A program made the position numbers and the translations under genes. Positions 45,886-57,352 of a stretch of DNA of 64,000 nucleotides are shown here, piece after piece. The number at the start of each line of letters is the position of its first letter. The stretch's first letter is position 1. The DNA is from a bacterium. GTDB taxonomy: Bacteria > Cyanobacteriota > Vampirovibrionia > Gastranaerophilales > Gastranaerophilaceae. Where the stretch lies: contig JAFYQF010000002.1 of assembly GCA_017559905.1 (NCBI GenBank), positions 114,972-178,971 of the forward strand, in the 5' to 3' direction. The notes below the pieces were generated by a model, which worked only from the letters and a program-made list of their open reading frames with translations, was not told the DNA's origin and made no database searches.

Positions 45886-47163
45886 ATGGATAAAGATATA
45901 AAGAAAAACGGTGTTTCATTATTTAGTCAATCAGAGTTTTTAATTGACAACGATCCGTTTGAAGAAATATTTGCCCTTAATTTAGGAGATTTTTTATCAG
46001 AACATTTAATCTCCGAAGAATTAGCACACAAAATTGGAGAACATACAAAAGATAAAAAAGCTGGGTTAAAAAACCAATTAAGTGAACTTATTTCAATATA
46101 CGCACTTAATAAGACATTATGTGTATTAAATTTTGACACACAAGAGGATTATGCGATATTCACATCTATTGCGAAATCTATTGCTCAAATGGTAGATATT
46201 CAAGTTTGTAATATTTATCTAGCGAAAGAATTTACAAAAGGTTTAACAGAAAACTCAATGCAACTTGTACTAGCAGGAAGTTCATCTGAACTTCAAGTTC
46301 CTGGTTATAACGTAGACAGCGACAGTACAATTGCAAAATCATATTTAAGATCAGAAACTTTAGCTGATAAAGATTCTATTATCGTATCAATTCACAGTGT
46401 TTCTCAAAACATCGGTGTAATTGAACTTAAAACACCAATGTTGCAAGGAGAGTTTATAGAACTAGTAGAAAGTATTGCAAATTTGTTTGCAACATCAATC
46501 ACTTTGCAAAGTCAAATTGATGAAACCTACAGACTAATCGAAGATGAAAACTCTGCAACTCCAGATCTTCAACACATGAGAGCAGAGCTTACTGCATTAA
46601 TCGGAGATTTATGCGATTTCCAACAAGCTTTCGTTGAAAACTTGGCAAATGCAGTTGATACAAAAGGTGGATACAAAGTTGCACATTCTCAAAACACAGC
46701 AACTCTTGCACGCAAAATCTGCAAACAGTTAGGTTTGAATGAAAAAACAACAGATTTGATATACTACGCAGGTTTGCTACAAAACATTGGTAAAATAACA
46801 CTTCCTGAAAGCATTTTCGCAACTAACGGAAAACTTTCACAAGAAGATTTTGAAAAAATTCAAAACCACTCAAACGTAGGTGTTAACTTGCTTATGAATA
46901 TCAACTTCCTATCAGAAGTTGTACCATACATTACATACCAAAAAGAACGCTTTGATGGAACAGGTTCACCTGAAGGATTAAAAGGTCAATCAATACCTTT
47001 TGGCTCAAGAATTATTGCTGTAGCTGATGCTTATTCTGCAATGACATCAGACAGACCTTACAGAAAAGCTATGCCAAAAGAACAAGCTTTGGATATTATG
47101 AGAAACGAGGCTGGTTCAAAATGGGATGCTGATGTTGTAAACGCATTAGCAGAAATTGCATAA
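45886..47163 (+). CDS. Degenerate HD-GYP domain protein with N-terminal sensor-like region
   Basis: 425 residues. Residues 1-230 look like a GAF-type sensor region (IYALNKTLCVLNFDTQEDYA, IFTSIAKSIAQMVDIQVC, YLAKEFTKGLTENSMQ). Residues 245-425 follow the HD-GYP fold (VAHSQNTATLARKICKQLGL ... RIIAVADAYSAMTSDRPYR). Key metal ligands are lost: the HDIGK motif reads QNIGK, the usual HHE pair reads YQK-E, and DGSGYP reads DGTGSP. True HD-GYP proteins are cyclic-di-GMP phosphodiesterases; this one is probably inactive and may bind a signal or partner. Start ATG follows GAAGAAGG. Confidence 0.8.
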   Translation: MDKDIKKNGVSLFSQSEFLIDNDPFEEIFALNLGDFLSEHLISEELAHKIGEHTKDKKAGLKNQLSELISIYALNKTLCVLNFDTQEDYAIFTSIAKSIAQMVDIQVCNIYLAKEFTKGLTENSMQLVLAGSSSELQVPGYNVDSDSTIAKSYLRSETLADKDSIIVSIHSVSQNIGVIELKTPMLQGEFIELVESIANLFATSITLQSQIDETYRLIEDENSATPDLQHMRAELTALIGDLCDFQQAFVENLANAVDTKGGYKVAHSQNTATLARKICKQLGLNEKTTDLIYYAGLLQNIGKITLPESIFATNGKLSQEDFEKIQNHSNVGVNLLMNINFLSEVVPYITYQKERFDGTGSPEGLKGQSIPFGSRIIAVADAYSAMTSDRPYRKAMPKEQALDIMRNEAGSKWDADVVNALAEIA

Positions 47164-47200
47164 AATTTTATTCTGCATTATTTCATATAAAATGGCTAAA

Positions 47201-47231
47201 AGCTGCGATTTTATCGCAGCCTAGTCTTTTT
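47201..47231 (+). terminator. Terminator after the HD-GYP-like gene
   Basis: GCTGCGA and TCGCAGC form a 7-bp stem, followed by CTAGTCTTTTT. A second small repeat (GTCT-AGAC) follows, so this may be a tandem or bidirectional site facing the minus-strand gene at 47253. Confidence 0.6.
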
Positions 47232-47252
47232 AGACGGTCTGTTTTTAGAAGA

Positions 47253-47549
47253 TTATTCTTCAACAATACTAAAAGATACAATTTTATGGATACAAATATT
47301 CAACCAATTGTATCTAAAGCAAACATAATCGTGGCATTCACAATCATCATCATTACAAACACAATAATCTTCCAAACGGCAGACAAGTGCATTTTCAAGA
47401 GTGATAAAATCCTCATGACACTCTTCACACTTGCCTTCAGGTAGGAAAATTCTGCCGTCAATCTTTAAATTTTCTGTAAAAATAGCTATTTTATCAGTGC
47501 CATTATCTTCTACAATTTTGCGGATAGACTTGATTAAACTTTTTGACAT
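47253..47549 (-). CDS. Cysteine-rich hypothetical protein, Sm-fold-like
   Basis: About 98 residues from the ATG at 47549 (AAGGAG upstream). An N-terminal helix (LIKSIRKIVEDNGTDKI) leads to strands (IAIFTENLKIDGRIFL, FITLENALV, WLNICIHKIVSFSI) in the order of an Sm/LSm barrel. Between them are CEEC and the cluster CVCNDDDCECHDYVC, likely a metal site. No match to a known family is claimed. The pattern could also be a small zinc-ribbon protein. Confidence 0.5.
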   Translation of the reverse strand: MSKSLIKSIRKIVEDNGTDKIAIFTENLKIDGRIFLPEGKCEECHEDFITLENALVCRLEDYCVCNDDDCECHDYVCFRYNWLNICIHKIVSFSIVEE

Positions 47550-47761
47550 AAAAAACTCCTTCTTCTTATCATTTTTATAATAAGACTTAAGGATTTTATT
47601 CATATTCACCAAGTGAGCAAAATCAATAATAAAAAATTGCCAAACAGAACTATTTACAAAGATAAAACCTTAAGCTTAACCCCATGTAAATTTTTGTCAT
47701 AAATTAGCATAAAAAATATGTTTGTGTTACAATATTATCAAGGATATTAGACTAATTATAA

Positions 47762-50320
<2,559 letters not shown>

Positions 50321-50329
50321 AAAGTTAGG

Positions 50330-50356
50330 TGGTGCGTTTTAAAAAACGCACCATTT
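50330..50356 (+). terminator. Hairpin between gyrB and tmk
   Basis: TGGTGCGTTTT pairs with AAAACGCACCA (11 bp) with a tiny AA loop and T-rich tail. It may terminate gyrB or only attenuate, since tmk starts 18 bases later. Confidence 0.6.
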
Positions 50357-50371
50357 ATTTAAGAGGAGATT

Positions 50372-51001
50372 ATGAAAAAAGGTTTATTTATAACATTTGA
50401 AGGTGCTGACGGTTGTGGAAAAACTACCCAAATGAAACTTCTAGCAGATTACTTAAAATCACAAGGTTTTGAAGTTGTGCTTACAAGAGAACCTGGGGGA
50501 AAAGGTTTAGGTGAAAAGGTTAGAGAAATTTTACTGAATTATGAGGGTGAAGTTTCTGACCGTTGTGAATCATTTTTATTTTTGGCAGATAGAGCTCAAA
50601 ACATTGACATCATCGTAAATCCTGCAGTTGAAGCTGGTAAAATTGTACTTTGCGACAGACACATTGATTCAACAGTAGCTTATCAAGGTTACGGCAGAGG
50701 TTTAGATTTAGATAGAATTAAAATGCTGAATAGCCTAGCGACAAACGGTAAAAAACCTGATTTAACAATTGTTTTTGACATTGACGTTGAAACCTCTATG
50801 AAAAGAGTTGGTTCTGAAAAGGATAGAATGGAGAGTGCTGGAATAGAATTCCATAACAAAGTCCGAAACGGTTATTTAGAAATTGCCAAAGAAGAACCTG
50901 AAAGAATAAAAGTAGTGGATGCCTGCAAAACAATTGAAGAAGTTTTTGAAGATGTAAAAAAACTCGCAGACAATTATTTATTTACAAAAAATATTCACTA
51001 A
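50372..51001 (+). CDS. tmk: Thymidylate kinase
   Basis: 209 residues. It phosphorylates dTMP to dTDP. The P-loop is FEGADGCGKTTQ (residues 8-19), the DR motif and lid CDRHIDSTVAYQGYGRGLDL, and LTREPGGKGLGEKVREIL are present. An AGAGGAG site precedes the ATG. Confidence 0.95.
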   Translation: MKKGLFITFEGADGCGKTTQMKLLADYLKSQGFEVVLTREPGGKGLGEKVREILLNYEGEVSDRCESFLFLADRAQNIDIIVNPAVEAGKIVLCDRHIDSTVAYQGYGRGLDLDRIKMLNSLATNGKKPDLTIVFDIDVETSMKRVGSEKDRMESAGIEFHNKVRNGYLEIAKEEPERIKVVDACKTIEEVFEDVKKLADNYLFTKNIH

Positions 51002-51031
51002 ACTAGCAAAAAATATTTTTCACGAATTTTA

Positions 51032-51059
51032 TAACCTCTAAGAACAACTTATGAGGTTA
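51032..51059 (+). promoter_or_regulatory. Hairpin covering the ribosome binding site of the 172-aa gene
   Basis: TAACCTC (51032-51038) pairs with GAGGTTA (51053-51059), extended by TAAG with CTTA inside. The right arm contains the GAGG that would serve as ribosome binding site for the ATG at 51064, so the site is hidden in the fold. Confidence 0.4.
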
Positions 51060-51063
51060 AAAA

Positions 51064-51582
51064 ATGTACACAGACTACGGAAGTTCATACACTCAATATT
51101 CTACAGTTTCAGAAAGATCTAAACGTCTTGGCGCAACAGTTCTGGGTGGAGCTTTCGGTATGACTTGCTATTATTTACCCGTAACTAAAGCTGGCTTCAT
51201 CAACGAATCATATCGTGTAACTAAACGTATTGCTGAAAAAGATATCGCTGATTTAACAAAAGCTGCAAATGAAATAACTAAAAACAAACTTTCAAACGAA
51301 AGCAAAATCATTCTTCATCAACTTGGAGTTGCTGAAACTTTAGATGCAATCAAAGATAAATGTAAAAATTTAAAAGAAAGCATTACTGATCCAACAACTG
51401 TAAAAGCAATGAAGAAAGATTTTTCAGACAATTTTAAAAAGTACAAAAAAGATGCAAGCCTTATGGATACCGTAACAGCAAAGGCAATGAGCAACATTAA
51501 ATGGAACGGATTTAAGTGGGGAATGGGCATTGGTGCGGCTTTGGGAGCAGCATTAAGCTTACTTGCTACCAAGGACAGATAA
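51064..51582 (+). CDS. Hypothetical membrane-associated protein, 172 aa
   Basis: Not recognised. Hydrophobic segments at about 22-45 (LGATVLGGAFGMTCYYLPVT) and 146-165 (WGMGIGAALGAALSLLA) flank a Lys-rich helical core. It has the Tyr/Ser-rich start MYTDYGSSYTQYSTVSERSK. The 3' end overlaps the convergent DUF429-like gene by 24 bases. It may be a paralogue-type of the paired membrane proteins at 3.9-5.5 kb. Confidence 0.6.
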   Translation: MYTDYGSSYTQYSTVSERSKRLGATVLGGAFGMTCYYLPVTKAGFINESYRVTKRIAEKDIADLTKAANEITKNKLSNESKIILHQLGVAETLDAIKDKCKNLKESITDPTTVKAMKKDFSDNFKKYKKDASLMDTVTAKAMSNIKWNGFKWGMGIGAALGAALSLLATKDR

Positions 51583-52221
51583 TTCCCGTTGACCAATCTC
51601 AAACTGATTTTTCGGATTTTTGACAACATCAATTACCGAAAAATCTTTGAATGTTGAAACTTGTTTTATATTTTCTGGATTTTTATAATTTTCTCTTGCC
51701 AACAAAGCTCCAACAATAGCCTCCAACTGTGCCATTGGCATCATATTTACAGGAATATCTTCAAAACCCCATTCAAACTTTAACGCTTGTTGCAAAAACT
51801 TGCAATCAGCAGGAGAACGTTCCTTATAACAAGAATTCAAGTGCAAACTTTGACGAGTTAAGTAAAGCTCAAAACGATTAACACTTGCACCTTTTTCAAT
51901 CAAAGATTTAAAATATTCAGACCCTCTGTTTGCATATCTTTGCGTCCAATTATCCTGATTTGGCATATGAACATTTGAAGATACTAGCTGATATGGTTTT
52001 GACAAAATACGCCACTTTCCATTCAACATCGTTCTATCCCAAGCTAATGACACACAAATTTCGCTATCACCTATAGACGAAAAGTTATCAAAAAAATGCA
52101 TTATGTCATTCATCTTGTAAAGTTTGTCTACAAAAATGATATTGTTATAATCATCTATTATAGCCACACCAGTATCTACGCTTGAACTTGCTGCTAATGA
52201 AAGACCTATATAATATTTCAT
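51559..52221 (-). CDS. DUF429-like predicted RNase H-fold protein
   Basis: 220 residues. The N-terminus YYIGLSLAASSSVDTGVAII and strands VDKLYKMNDIMHFFDN suggest an RNase-H-like fold with an early acidic/Asp signature, and the helix MAQLEAIVGALLAREN near the C-terminus is typical of the DUF429 group. No catalytic assignment is made. GGAG precedes the ATG at 52221. Confidence 0.6.
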   Translation of the reverse strand: MKYYIGLSLAASSSVDTGVAIIDDYNNIIFVDKLYKMNDIMHFFDNFSSIGDSEICVSLAWDRTMLNGKWRILSKPYQLVSSNVHMPNQDNWTQRYANRGSEYFKSLIEKGASVNRFELYLTRQSLHLNSCYKERSPADCKFLQQALKFEWGFEDIPVNMMPMAQLEAIVGALLARENYKNPENIKQVSTFKDFSVIDVVKNPKNQFEIGQRELSVLGSK

Positions 52222-52257
52222 TTAAAATTTCTCCATTGGTAAAGTTGCCAACCGAAA

Positions 52258-53010
52258 TTAAGCCATTAATTGCGTAATAATCAAAGGTTCACCATCTGTA
52301 ACCAAAACAGTATGCTCGAAATGCGCAGATGGTTGATTGTCAACGGTAGAAACCGTCCATTCATCTTCTGCGACAACAACATCATCACCGCCCAAATTTA
52401 ACATCGGCTCTATTGCAATCGCATAACCAGATTTTAAAGGTGTATTATTTCCTACACTATAGTTGAACAAAAACGGATCTTCATGCATTTCATGACCAAC
52501 TCCGTGCCCACCATACTGACGCACAATTCCTAAATTTTCACGAACAGCAACACGTTCAATTGCTTTAGACACATCATCTAAAACATTTCCTTCACGCATT
52601 TGCTTAATTCCTTCAAACAAAGACTCCTCTGTAGCTAACAATAGACGCTTAATTTCTGCACTCACATTCCCGACAGGATAAGTCCAAGCACCATCGCCAA
52701 CCATCCCACCATATGTAGCACCTACATCCACAGAAATAATATCGCCTTCTTTTACTATTACATTTTCACTTGGAATTCCATGGACAACTTGTTCATTAAT
52801 TGATGCACAAATAGTTCCTGGAAAACCACAGTAACCTAAAAATGTAGGAGTCGCCTTGTTTTCTTTGATTATTCTATACGCAATGTCGTCAAGCTCTTTT
52901 GTTGAAATCCCAGGTTCAATAACTTCTCTCATCTTTTGATGAACCAAAGCTACTATATGCCCTGCATGACGCATACGCTTAATTTCTTCTCTTGATTTTT
53001 TATAAATCAT
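52258..53010 (-). CDS. map: Type I methionine aminopeptidase
   Basis: 250 residues. It removes the starting Met. Metal ligands are visible: Asp in SVDVGATYGG, Asp in GDGAWTY, His in GGHGVGHEMHE, Glu in AIEPML and Glu in FEHTVLV. It lies 49 bases after adk, the typical adk-map pairing from the S10/spc operon, but secY and the ribosomal genes are not here. Confidence 0.95.
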   Translation of the reverse strand: MIYKKSREEIKRMRHAGHIVALVHQKMREVIEPGISTKELDDIAYRIIKENKATPTFLGYCGFPGTICASINEQVVHGIPSENVIVKEGDIISVDVGATYGGMVGDGAWTYPVGNVSAEIKRLLLATEESLFEGIKQMREGNVLDDVSKAIERVAVRENLGIVRQYGGHGVGHEMHEDPFLFNYSVGNNTPLKSGYAIAIEPMLNLGGDDVVVAEDEWTVSTVDNQPSAHFEHTVLVTDGEPLIITQLMA

Positions 53011-53059
53011 TTATTCCTTATGAAACTTTGAACGTAACATTCAAAATTTCAAACCTTTC

Positions 53060-53722
53060 TTACTTTATAATTTCTAATAAACGTTCCCAAACTTCATCGA
53101 AAGTTCCGTTAGCATCTAACGATACTAAAACGCCCTTATTTTTGTAATATTCAATCAAAGGTGCAGTTTCTCTGTCATAAGTAGCAAAACGAGCTTCCGC
53201 AACTTCTCTTGTATCATCTTTTCTTTGAGTTAATGCAGAACCGCATTTGTCACAAATACCTTCTTTTTCAGGTGCTTTTGATGCTAAATTGTAAATTTCA
53301 CCACAAACAGGACAAGAACGTCTGTTTACAATTCTTTCAACCAAAACACTTGTATCTATATCAAAATATATTGCCTTAAATTCTACATCAACATCTCTTT
53401 TTGAGTTTATTTCTTCATTGATAACTTCTAATTTGTCAGCCTGTTCAACACTTCTTGGATAACCATCCAATATGTAACCGTCACGACAATCATCTTGAAC
53501 AAGTCTGTTTTTAATAATTTTTGCAACTAATTCTGCTGGAACCAAATTGCCTTTGTCTATAAAAGATTTAGCAACAACACCATCTGGAGTTTCGTTTTTA
53601 ATTTCAGCTCTTAACAAAGATCCTGTATCTATATGCGGAAAGTTTAAAAATTCTGCAAGTCTATTTGTTTGAGTGCCCTTTCCACAAGCTGGTGGTCCAA
53701 GAAAAATAAATTCTTTTTTCAT
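53060..53722 (-). CDS. adk: Adenylate kinase
   Basis: About 220 residues, the normal length. P-loop GPPACGKGTQTNRL, DGYPRSVEQADKL, and a zinc-binding LID with CPVCG ... CDKCG. It converts ATP and AMP to two ADP. The start chosen (ATG at 53722, MKKEFIFLGPP) fits the family; an ATG at 53776 with AAAGAG upstream would add 18 residues not seen in the family. Confidence 0.95.
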   Translation of the reverse strand: MKKEFIFLGPPACGKGTQTNRLAEFLNFPHIDTGSLLRAEIKNETPDGVVAKSFIDKGNLVPAELVAKIIKNRLVQDDCRDGYILDGYPRSVEQADKLEVINEEINSKRDVDVEFKAIYFDIDTSVLVERIVNRRSCPVCGEIYNLASKAPEKEGICDKCGSALTQRKDDTREVAEARFATYDRETAPLIEYYKNKGVLVSLDANGTFDEVWERLLEIIK

Positions 53723-53868
53723 AGTCATTCTCTTTTCTAAATTAAATTGTTGCGTTTTATTATCAACAGTACTCATATCAAGTCTCTTTCCTATATTAAA
53801 GTATCATACACTGTAATTGTACTACGGATGCAATAGTTTTTCAAGGTTAAATTAAAGATTAAACACAA

Positions 53869-53905
53869 AAAAGAGAGGTAAAACCTGACGTTCCACCTCT
53901 CTTTT
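53869..53905 (-). terminator. Terminator after rplA
   Basis: AAAAGAGAGGT pairs with ACCTCTCTTTT (11 bp), followed on the minus strand by TTTTTTG. It sits just after the rplA stop. Confidence 0.85.
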
Positions 53906-53921
53906 AAATAAAGTTTTAGAA

Positions 53922-54644
53922 CTATAAAAGTTCTTTAACTTCTGCTGCAAAGTTTTTAGGATCAAGTTTAATACCAGGACCCATTGTTGTTGAAAGGTAT
54001 ACTGATTTAACAAATGTACCTTTTGCAGCTGATGGTTTTGATCTCAAAACTGCGTCTGCAAGAGTCGCAAAGTTTTTAACCAAATCAGCTTCAGTAAATT
54101 GAACTTTACCGATTGGACAGTGAATCATACCTTGTTTATCTGCACGATATTCAACTTTACCAGCTTTAGCATCTGTAACAGCTTTAGCTACATCCATTGT
54201 AACTGTACCAGTTTTTGGGTTTGGCATTAAGCCTTTAGGTCCTAATACACGACCTAATTTACCCAACATACCCATACAATCTGGAGTTGCGATTAATGTA
54301 TCAAACTCGAACCATCCGCCAGAAATTTTATCGATAATTTCTTCAGCTCCTGCATAATCAGCACCTGCATCTTTAGCTTCAGTTGCTTTAGCACCTTTAG
54401 CAATAACACAAACTCTAACAGTTTTACCAAGACCTGCTGGCAATACAACTGTAGATCTGATTTGTTGGTCAGCTTGACGAACATCGATACCTAATCTCAT
54501 GTGGCATTCAACTGTTTCGTTAAATTTTGACAATTCTTTTGAAATTTCTTGTAATTTCTTGATTGCATCAACTGCTGTAGATGGTTGTTCAAAACCTTCT
54601 AGCATTTCTTGCATTTTTCTTTGTTTTTTAGTTAATTTTGACAT
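53922..54644 (-). CDS. rplA: 50S ribosomal protein L1
   Basis: 240 residues. The signature region [17 protein letters not shown] is present, with [13 protein letters not shown] and [21 protein letters not shown]1 binds 23S rRNA near the E site and represses the L11-L1 operon by binding its own mRNA in other bacteria. It follows rplK; rplJ is not next to it. Confidence 0.97.
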   Translation of the reverse strand: MSKLTKKQRKMQEMLEGFEQPSTAVDAIKKLQEISKELSKFNETVECHMRLGIDVRQADQQIRSTVVLPAGLGKTVRVCVIAKGAKATEAKDAGADYAGAEEIIDKISGGWFEFDTLIATPDCMGMLGKLGRVLGPKGLMPNPKTGTVTMDVAKAVTDAKAGKVEYRADKQGMIHCPIGKVQFTEADLVKNFATLADAVLRSKPSAAKGTFVKSVYLSTTMGPGIKLDPKNFAAEVKELL

Positions 54645-54703
54645 TTTTAATTTTCCTTTCGTGGTAATAACGGATTCTACCTTACGGCTTCAATCCTTCC
54701 ATC

Positions 54704-55132
54704 CTAACCTTCTTTAACTGTAACACCCATAGCACGGCAAGAACCTTTAATCATTTTTACCGCTGCTTCAAGAGTTGTAGCATTTAAGTCATCCATTTTA
54801 ATTTTTGCAATTTCTTCAAGTTGTGCTTGAGTAATTTCACCAACTTTATCCTTGTTAGGTGCTGCAGAGCCTCTTGGCAAGTTTAAAGCTTTTTTAATTA
54901 ATACTGGAGCTGGAGGTGATTTTGTAACGAAAGAAAAACTTCTATCTTCGTAAACATCAATAACTACAGGGATGATGTATCCTGCTTGAGATTCTGTTCT
55001 AGCGTTGAATTGCTTACAGAAATCCATGATGTTAACACCGTGTTGACCTAAAGCCGGACCTACTGGAGGTGACGGATTAGCTTTTCCTGCTTCGATTTGA
55101 AGCTTGATTTTTCCTACTACTTTTTTAGCCAT
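54704..55132 (-). CDS. rplK: 50S ribosomal protein L11
   Basis: 142 residues. [36 protein letters not shown] and [16 protein letters not shown] are diagnostic. It binds the GTPase-associated centre of 23S rRNA. Part of the secE-nusG-rplK-rplA operon. Confidence 0.98.
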   Translation of the reverse strand: MAKKVVGKIKLQIEAGKANPSPPVGPALGQHGVNIMDFCKQFNARTESQAGYIIPVVIDVYEDRSFSFVTKSPPAPVLIKKALNLPRGSAAPNKDKVGEITQAQLEEIAKIKMDDLNATTLEAAVKMIKGSCRAMGVTVKEG

Positions 55133-55253
55133 TTTTTTCTCCTTTTGTGGTACTAGCGGTTTTCACCGACTCAGTGAAAATCCTTCCACATTCTTTGTAT
55201 CATCTAAACATAAATTGAAATCCTGAACTAAATTCAGGATACCAATTTTGGGT

Positions 55254-55892
55254 TTATAGCTTGTTAATTTGCTTATATTCCAACTCAACTGGAGTTTCAC
55301 GTCCGAAAATTGAAACATTAGCACGTAATTTTGATTTATCTGGATAAACTTCAATGATATCAGCAACGAAGTCTGCGAATGGTCCAGAGATAATTCTAAC
55401 CTTATCTCCTGCTTTAACGTCAAGCTCAATTTTTTGAGTTGTTGAAGTTGAACGGTTAATAATTTTCTTAATTTCACTATCACGAGCTGGAATTGGCTTT
55501 TTAGCAGAACCAACGAATTTTGTTACACCTGCAGTGTGACGAACTACATACCAGCTATCTTCGTCCATTATCATTTCAACTAAAACGTAACCTGGGAAGA
55601 TTTTTTCTTCACGTTCCTGTTTTTTGCCACCTTTCATTTGGGTAACTGTTTTTTGAGGAACTTCAACTCTGAAGATTTTTTCGCCCATGTTCATGTATTC
55701 AATACGTTTTTCAAGGTTAACTTTTACCTTATTTTCGTGACCAGTTACAGTATGAACAATGTACCAACGTTTTTGGTTTTTCTTGGCTTCTTTCTTTTCA
55801 GCCTCAACTTGAGCGGCAGCTTCAGCTTCTGCTGCTTCAGCCATTATATCTTCATTCAATTGATCTTCCATAGATTTTTCTTTTTTAGTCAT
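55254..55892 (-). CDS. nusG: Transcription elongation factor NusG
   Basis: 212 residues. NGN domain: RWYIVHTVTGHENKVKVNL, then the VLVEMIMDEDSWYVVRHTAG motif, and the KOW domain GDKVRIISGPFADFVADIIE. The first ~38 residues are an extra Ala/Glu-rich tail (EAEAAAQVEAEKKEAKKN). It binds RNA polymerase and Rho or S10. Confidence 0.96.
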   Translation of the reverse strand: MTKKEKSMEDQLNEDIMAEAAEAEAAAQVEAEKKEAKKNQKRWYIVHTVTGHENKVKVNLEKRIEYMNMGEKIFRVEVPQKTVTQMKGGKKQEREEKIFPGYVLVEMIMDEDSWYVVRHTAGVTKFVGSAKKPIPARDSEIKKIINRSTSTTQKIELDVKAGDKVRIISGPFADFVADIIEVYPDKSKLRANVSIFGRETPVELEYKQINKL

Positions 55893-55911
55893 AAGCCACC
55901 TTTATTCTTAA

Positions 55912-56139
55912 CTAAGGTTTGATTAAACCTAATAAACCTTTAAAAATAATATCCATTAAATAAACAGATACTGTAAATATAAATACAATCACGATTACGC
56001 AAAAAGTTTCAGAAACAACTTGACGTCTTTCTGGCCAAGTGATTTTACCCCACTCTGACCTTACGCCTTTGAAATATGAAACTATTCCATCCATAAAGCT
56101 TGGATTTTTTTGTCCTGAAACATTCCCGTTACTTATCAT
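55912..56139 (-). CDS. secE: Protein translocase subunit SecE
   Basis: 75 residues from the ATG at 56139 (AAGGAA upstream). VRSEWGKITWPERRQVVSET is the SecE signature, followed by one membrane span (FCVIVIVFIFTVSVYLMDII). Single-span SecE is the usual form. The longer frame to 56196 would run into tRNA-Trp and is rejected. nusG follows at 19 bases. Confidence 0.94.
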   Translation of the reverse strand: MISNGNVSGQKNPSFMDGIVSYFKGVRSEWGKITWPERRQVVSETFCVIVIVFIFTVSVYLMDIIFKGLLGLIKP

Positions 56140-56166
56140 AATGTATTCCTTATTATTTTTTAAAAT

Positions 56167-56239
56167 CGCGCCCTGAAGGACTCGAACCCTCGACATCCGG
56201 TTTTGGAGACCGACGTTCTACCGACTGAACTAAGGACGC
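56167..56239 (-). tRNA. tRNA-Trp(CCA)
   Basis: 73-nt cloverleaf: acceptor GCGTCCT with AGGGCGC, D arm GTTC, anticodon arm CGGT-CTCCAAA-ACCG, T arm GAGGG-TTCGAGT-CCTTC. Anticodon CCA. It sits between rpmG and secE, the widespread rpmG-trnW-secE order. No encoded CCA end. Confidence 0.95.
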
Positions 56240-56278
56240 AAGCTGGGGATTTCTCCCCTTATTCCTTACTTACTCAAC

Positions 56279-56446
56279 CTATTTTGTTTCTTTGTGAGCT
56301 GTATGTTTTTTACATTTTGGGCAGTACTTGCTCAATTCAAGTCTTTCCTTAATGTTTTTTTTGTTTTTTGTTGTTGTGTAGTTTCTTTCTTTGCAATCTT
56401 CACATGCAAGAACTACCATTCTGTCATTTTTTCCTTTGATACCCAT
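56279..56446 (-). CDS. rpmG: 50S ribosomal protein L33
   Basis: 55 residues starting [20 protein letters not shown]. Two CxxC pairs (ACEDCKE and YCPKCKKH) form the zinc ribbon. AAGGAA before the ATG. It heads the cluster that continues with tRNA-Trp, secE, nusG, rplK and rplA. Confidence 0.94.
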   Translation of the reverse strand: MGIKGKNDRMVVLACEDCKERNYTTTKNKKNIKERLELSKYCPKCKKHTAHKETK

Positions 56447-56609
56447 TTTTTGTAATTCCTTTTTCTTATAAAATTTTCAACTTTTTTCTTATTATTAAGC
56501 CCTTTTTAAAATAGAATGTGAGAAAAATCACATTCTAAATAATCGGCTTACTATAACATCATAAAACAAAAATAAATAAATGCAAACAAATGTTAACAAA
56601 TACTAACAA

Positions 56610-56638
56610 AAAAGCAGACATTCATCATGTCTGCTTTT
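56610..56638 (-). terminator. Terminator of the coaD operon
   Basis: AAAAGCAGACAT pairs with ATGTCTGCTTTT (12 bp) with a 5-base loop, right after the stop of the 193-aa gene. Confidence 0.85.
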
Positions 56639-56657
56639 ACATTATGTATTGCAAGAA

Positions 56658-57239
56658 TTATCTTAATTCGTATGAACTAGGAGTATCGTATGGACCATAA
56701 GATTCTGATCTTAATTTTTCCATATATACTTGTCCATTTTTAACTACTTGTTGTAATTTTGTAAGGTCATGCTCTAAATTTGTCAAAACTTGTTCTGCGT
56801 AAATTTCAGCGCCTTCTCTAGTTCTTTTAGCATCTTCTGCTGCAGAAGCCCTAATACTGTCAGCTTCTTCAATAGCCTTGCGTTTCAATTCTTCGCATTC
56901 TTCTTGAACTTGCGCTCTAATTCTATTGCCTTCTCTTTCCAAAGCTTTAATAAAATCAGCTTCTGACAACTTTCTATCAGCTTCAACTTGAGCGTCAGCA
57001 ACTATTTTTTCAGCTTTTTGTTGAGCCTCAACCTGTAACTCTTCACGACGTCTTAAAAATGCTCTTGCGTCTTGAACTTCAACAGGCAAAGATCTATATA
57101 TTTTGTCAATTAAAGCTTCTATTTCCTTTGGTTTTGCCAATACAAAACGACCAGGAACAATTGGGAAACTTTCCTCAATTGACATCTCCAATAATCTTAA
57201 TAAATCGTATACACCATTCTGTTGTTGCATGTCTTCCAC
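56658..57239 (-). CDS. Coiled-coil protein, DivIVA/ATP-synthase-b-like, 193 aa
   Basis: 193 residues. N-terminal ~55 residues (QNGVYDLLRLLEMSIEESFP, KPKEIEALIDKIYRSLPVEV) are followed by a long Ala/Glu/Lys coiled coil (about 60-175) and a short Ser/Tyr-rich tail. The pattern resembles the DivIVA-like or cell-division-initiation proteins known next to coaD in cyanobacteria. No membrane segment. It lies 113 bases downstream of coaD. The exact role is inferred only from context. Confidence 0.65.
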   Translation of the reverse strand: MEDMQQQNGVYDLLRLLEMSIEESFPIVPGRFVLAKPKEIEALIDKIYRSLPVEVQDARAFLRRREELQVEAQQKAEKIVADAQVEADRKLSEADFIKALEREGNRIRAQVQEECEELKRKAIEEADSIRASAAEDAKRTREGAEIYAEQVLTNLEHDLTKLQQVVKNGQVYMEKLRSESYGPYDTPSSYELR

Positions 57240-57352
57240 ACATCCCTTTCTTGATATTTAATATTTTACAAAAGCTAAAAATAATTGTCAAACTATTTCA
57301 AAAAGAAATACCAAGTATTTTAAGATATTTTACACGCATATATAAACGATAG

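Noticed and set aside
55163..55513. 116-aa frame overlapping nusG in another phase
   Set aside because: Low-complexity Leu/Lys/Gln composition, entirely overlapping the end of nusG.
56140..56196. N-terminal extension of secE
   Set aside because: It would run into tRNA-Trp, and the ATG at 56139 has a good ribosome binding site.
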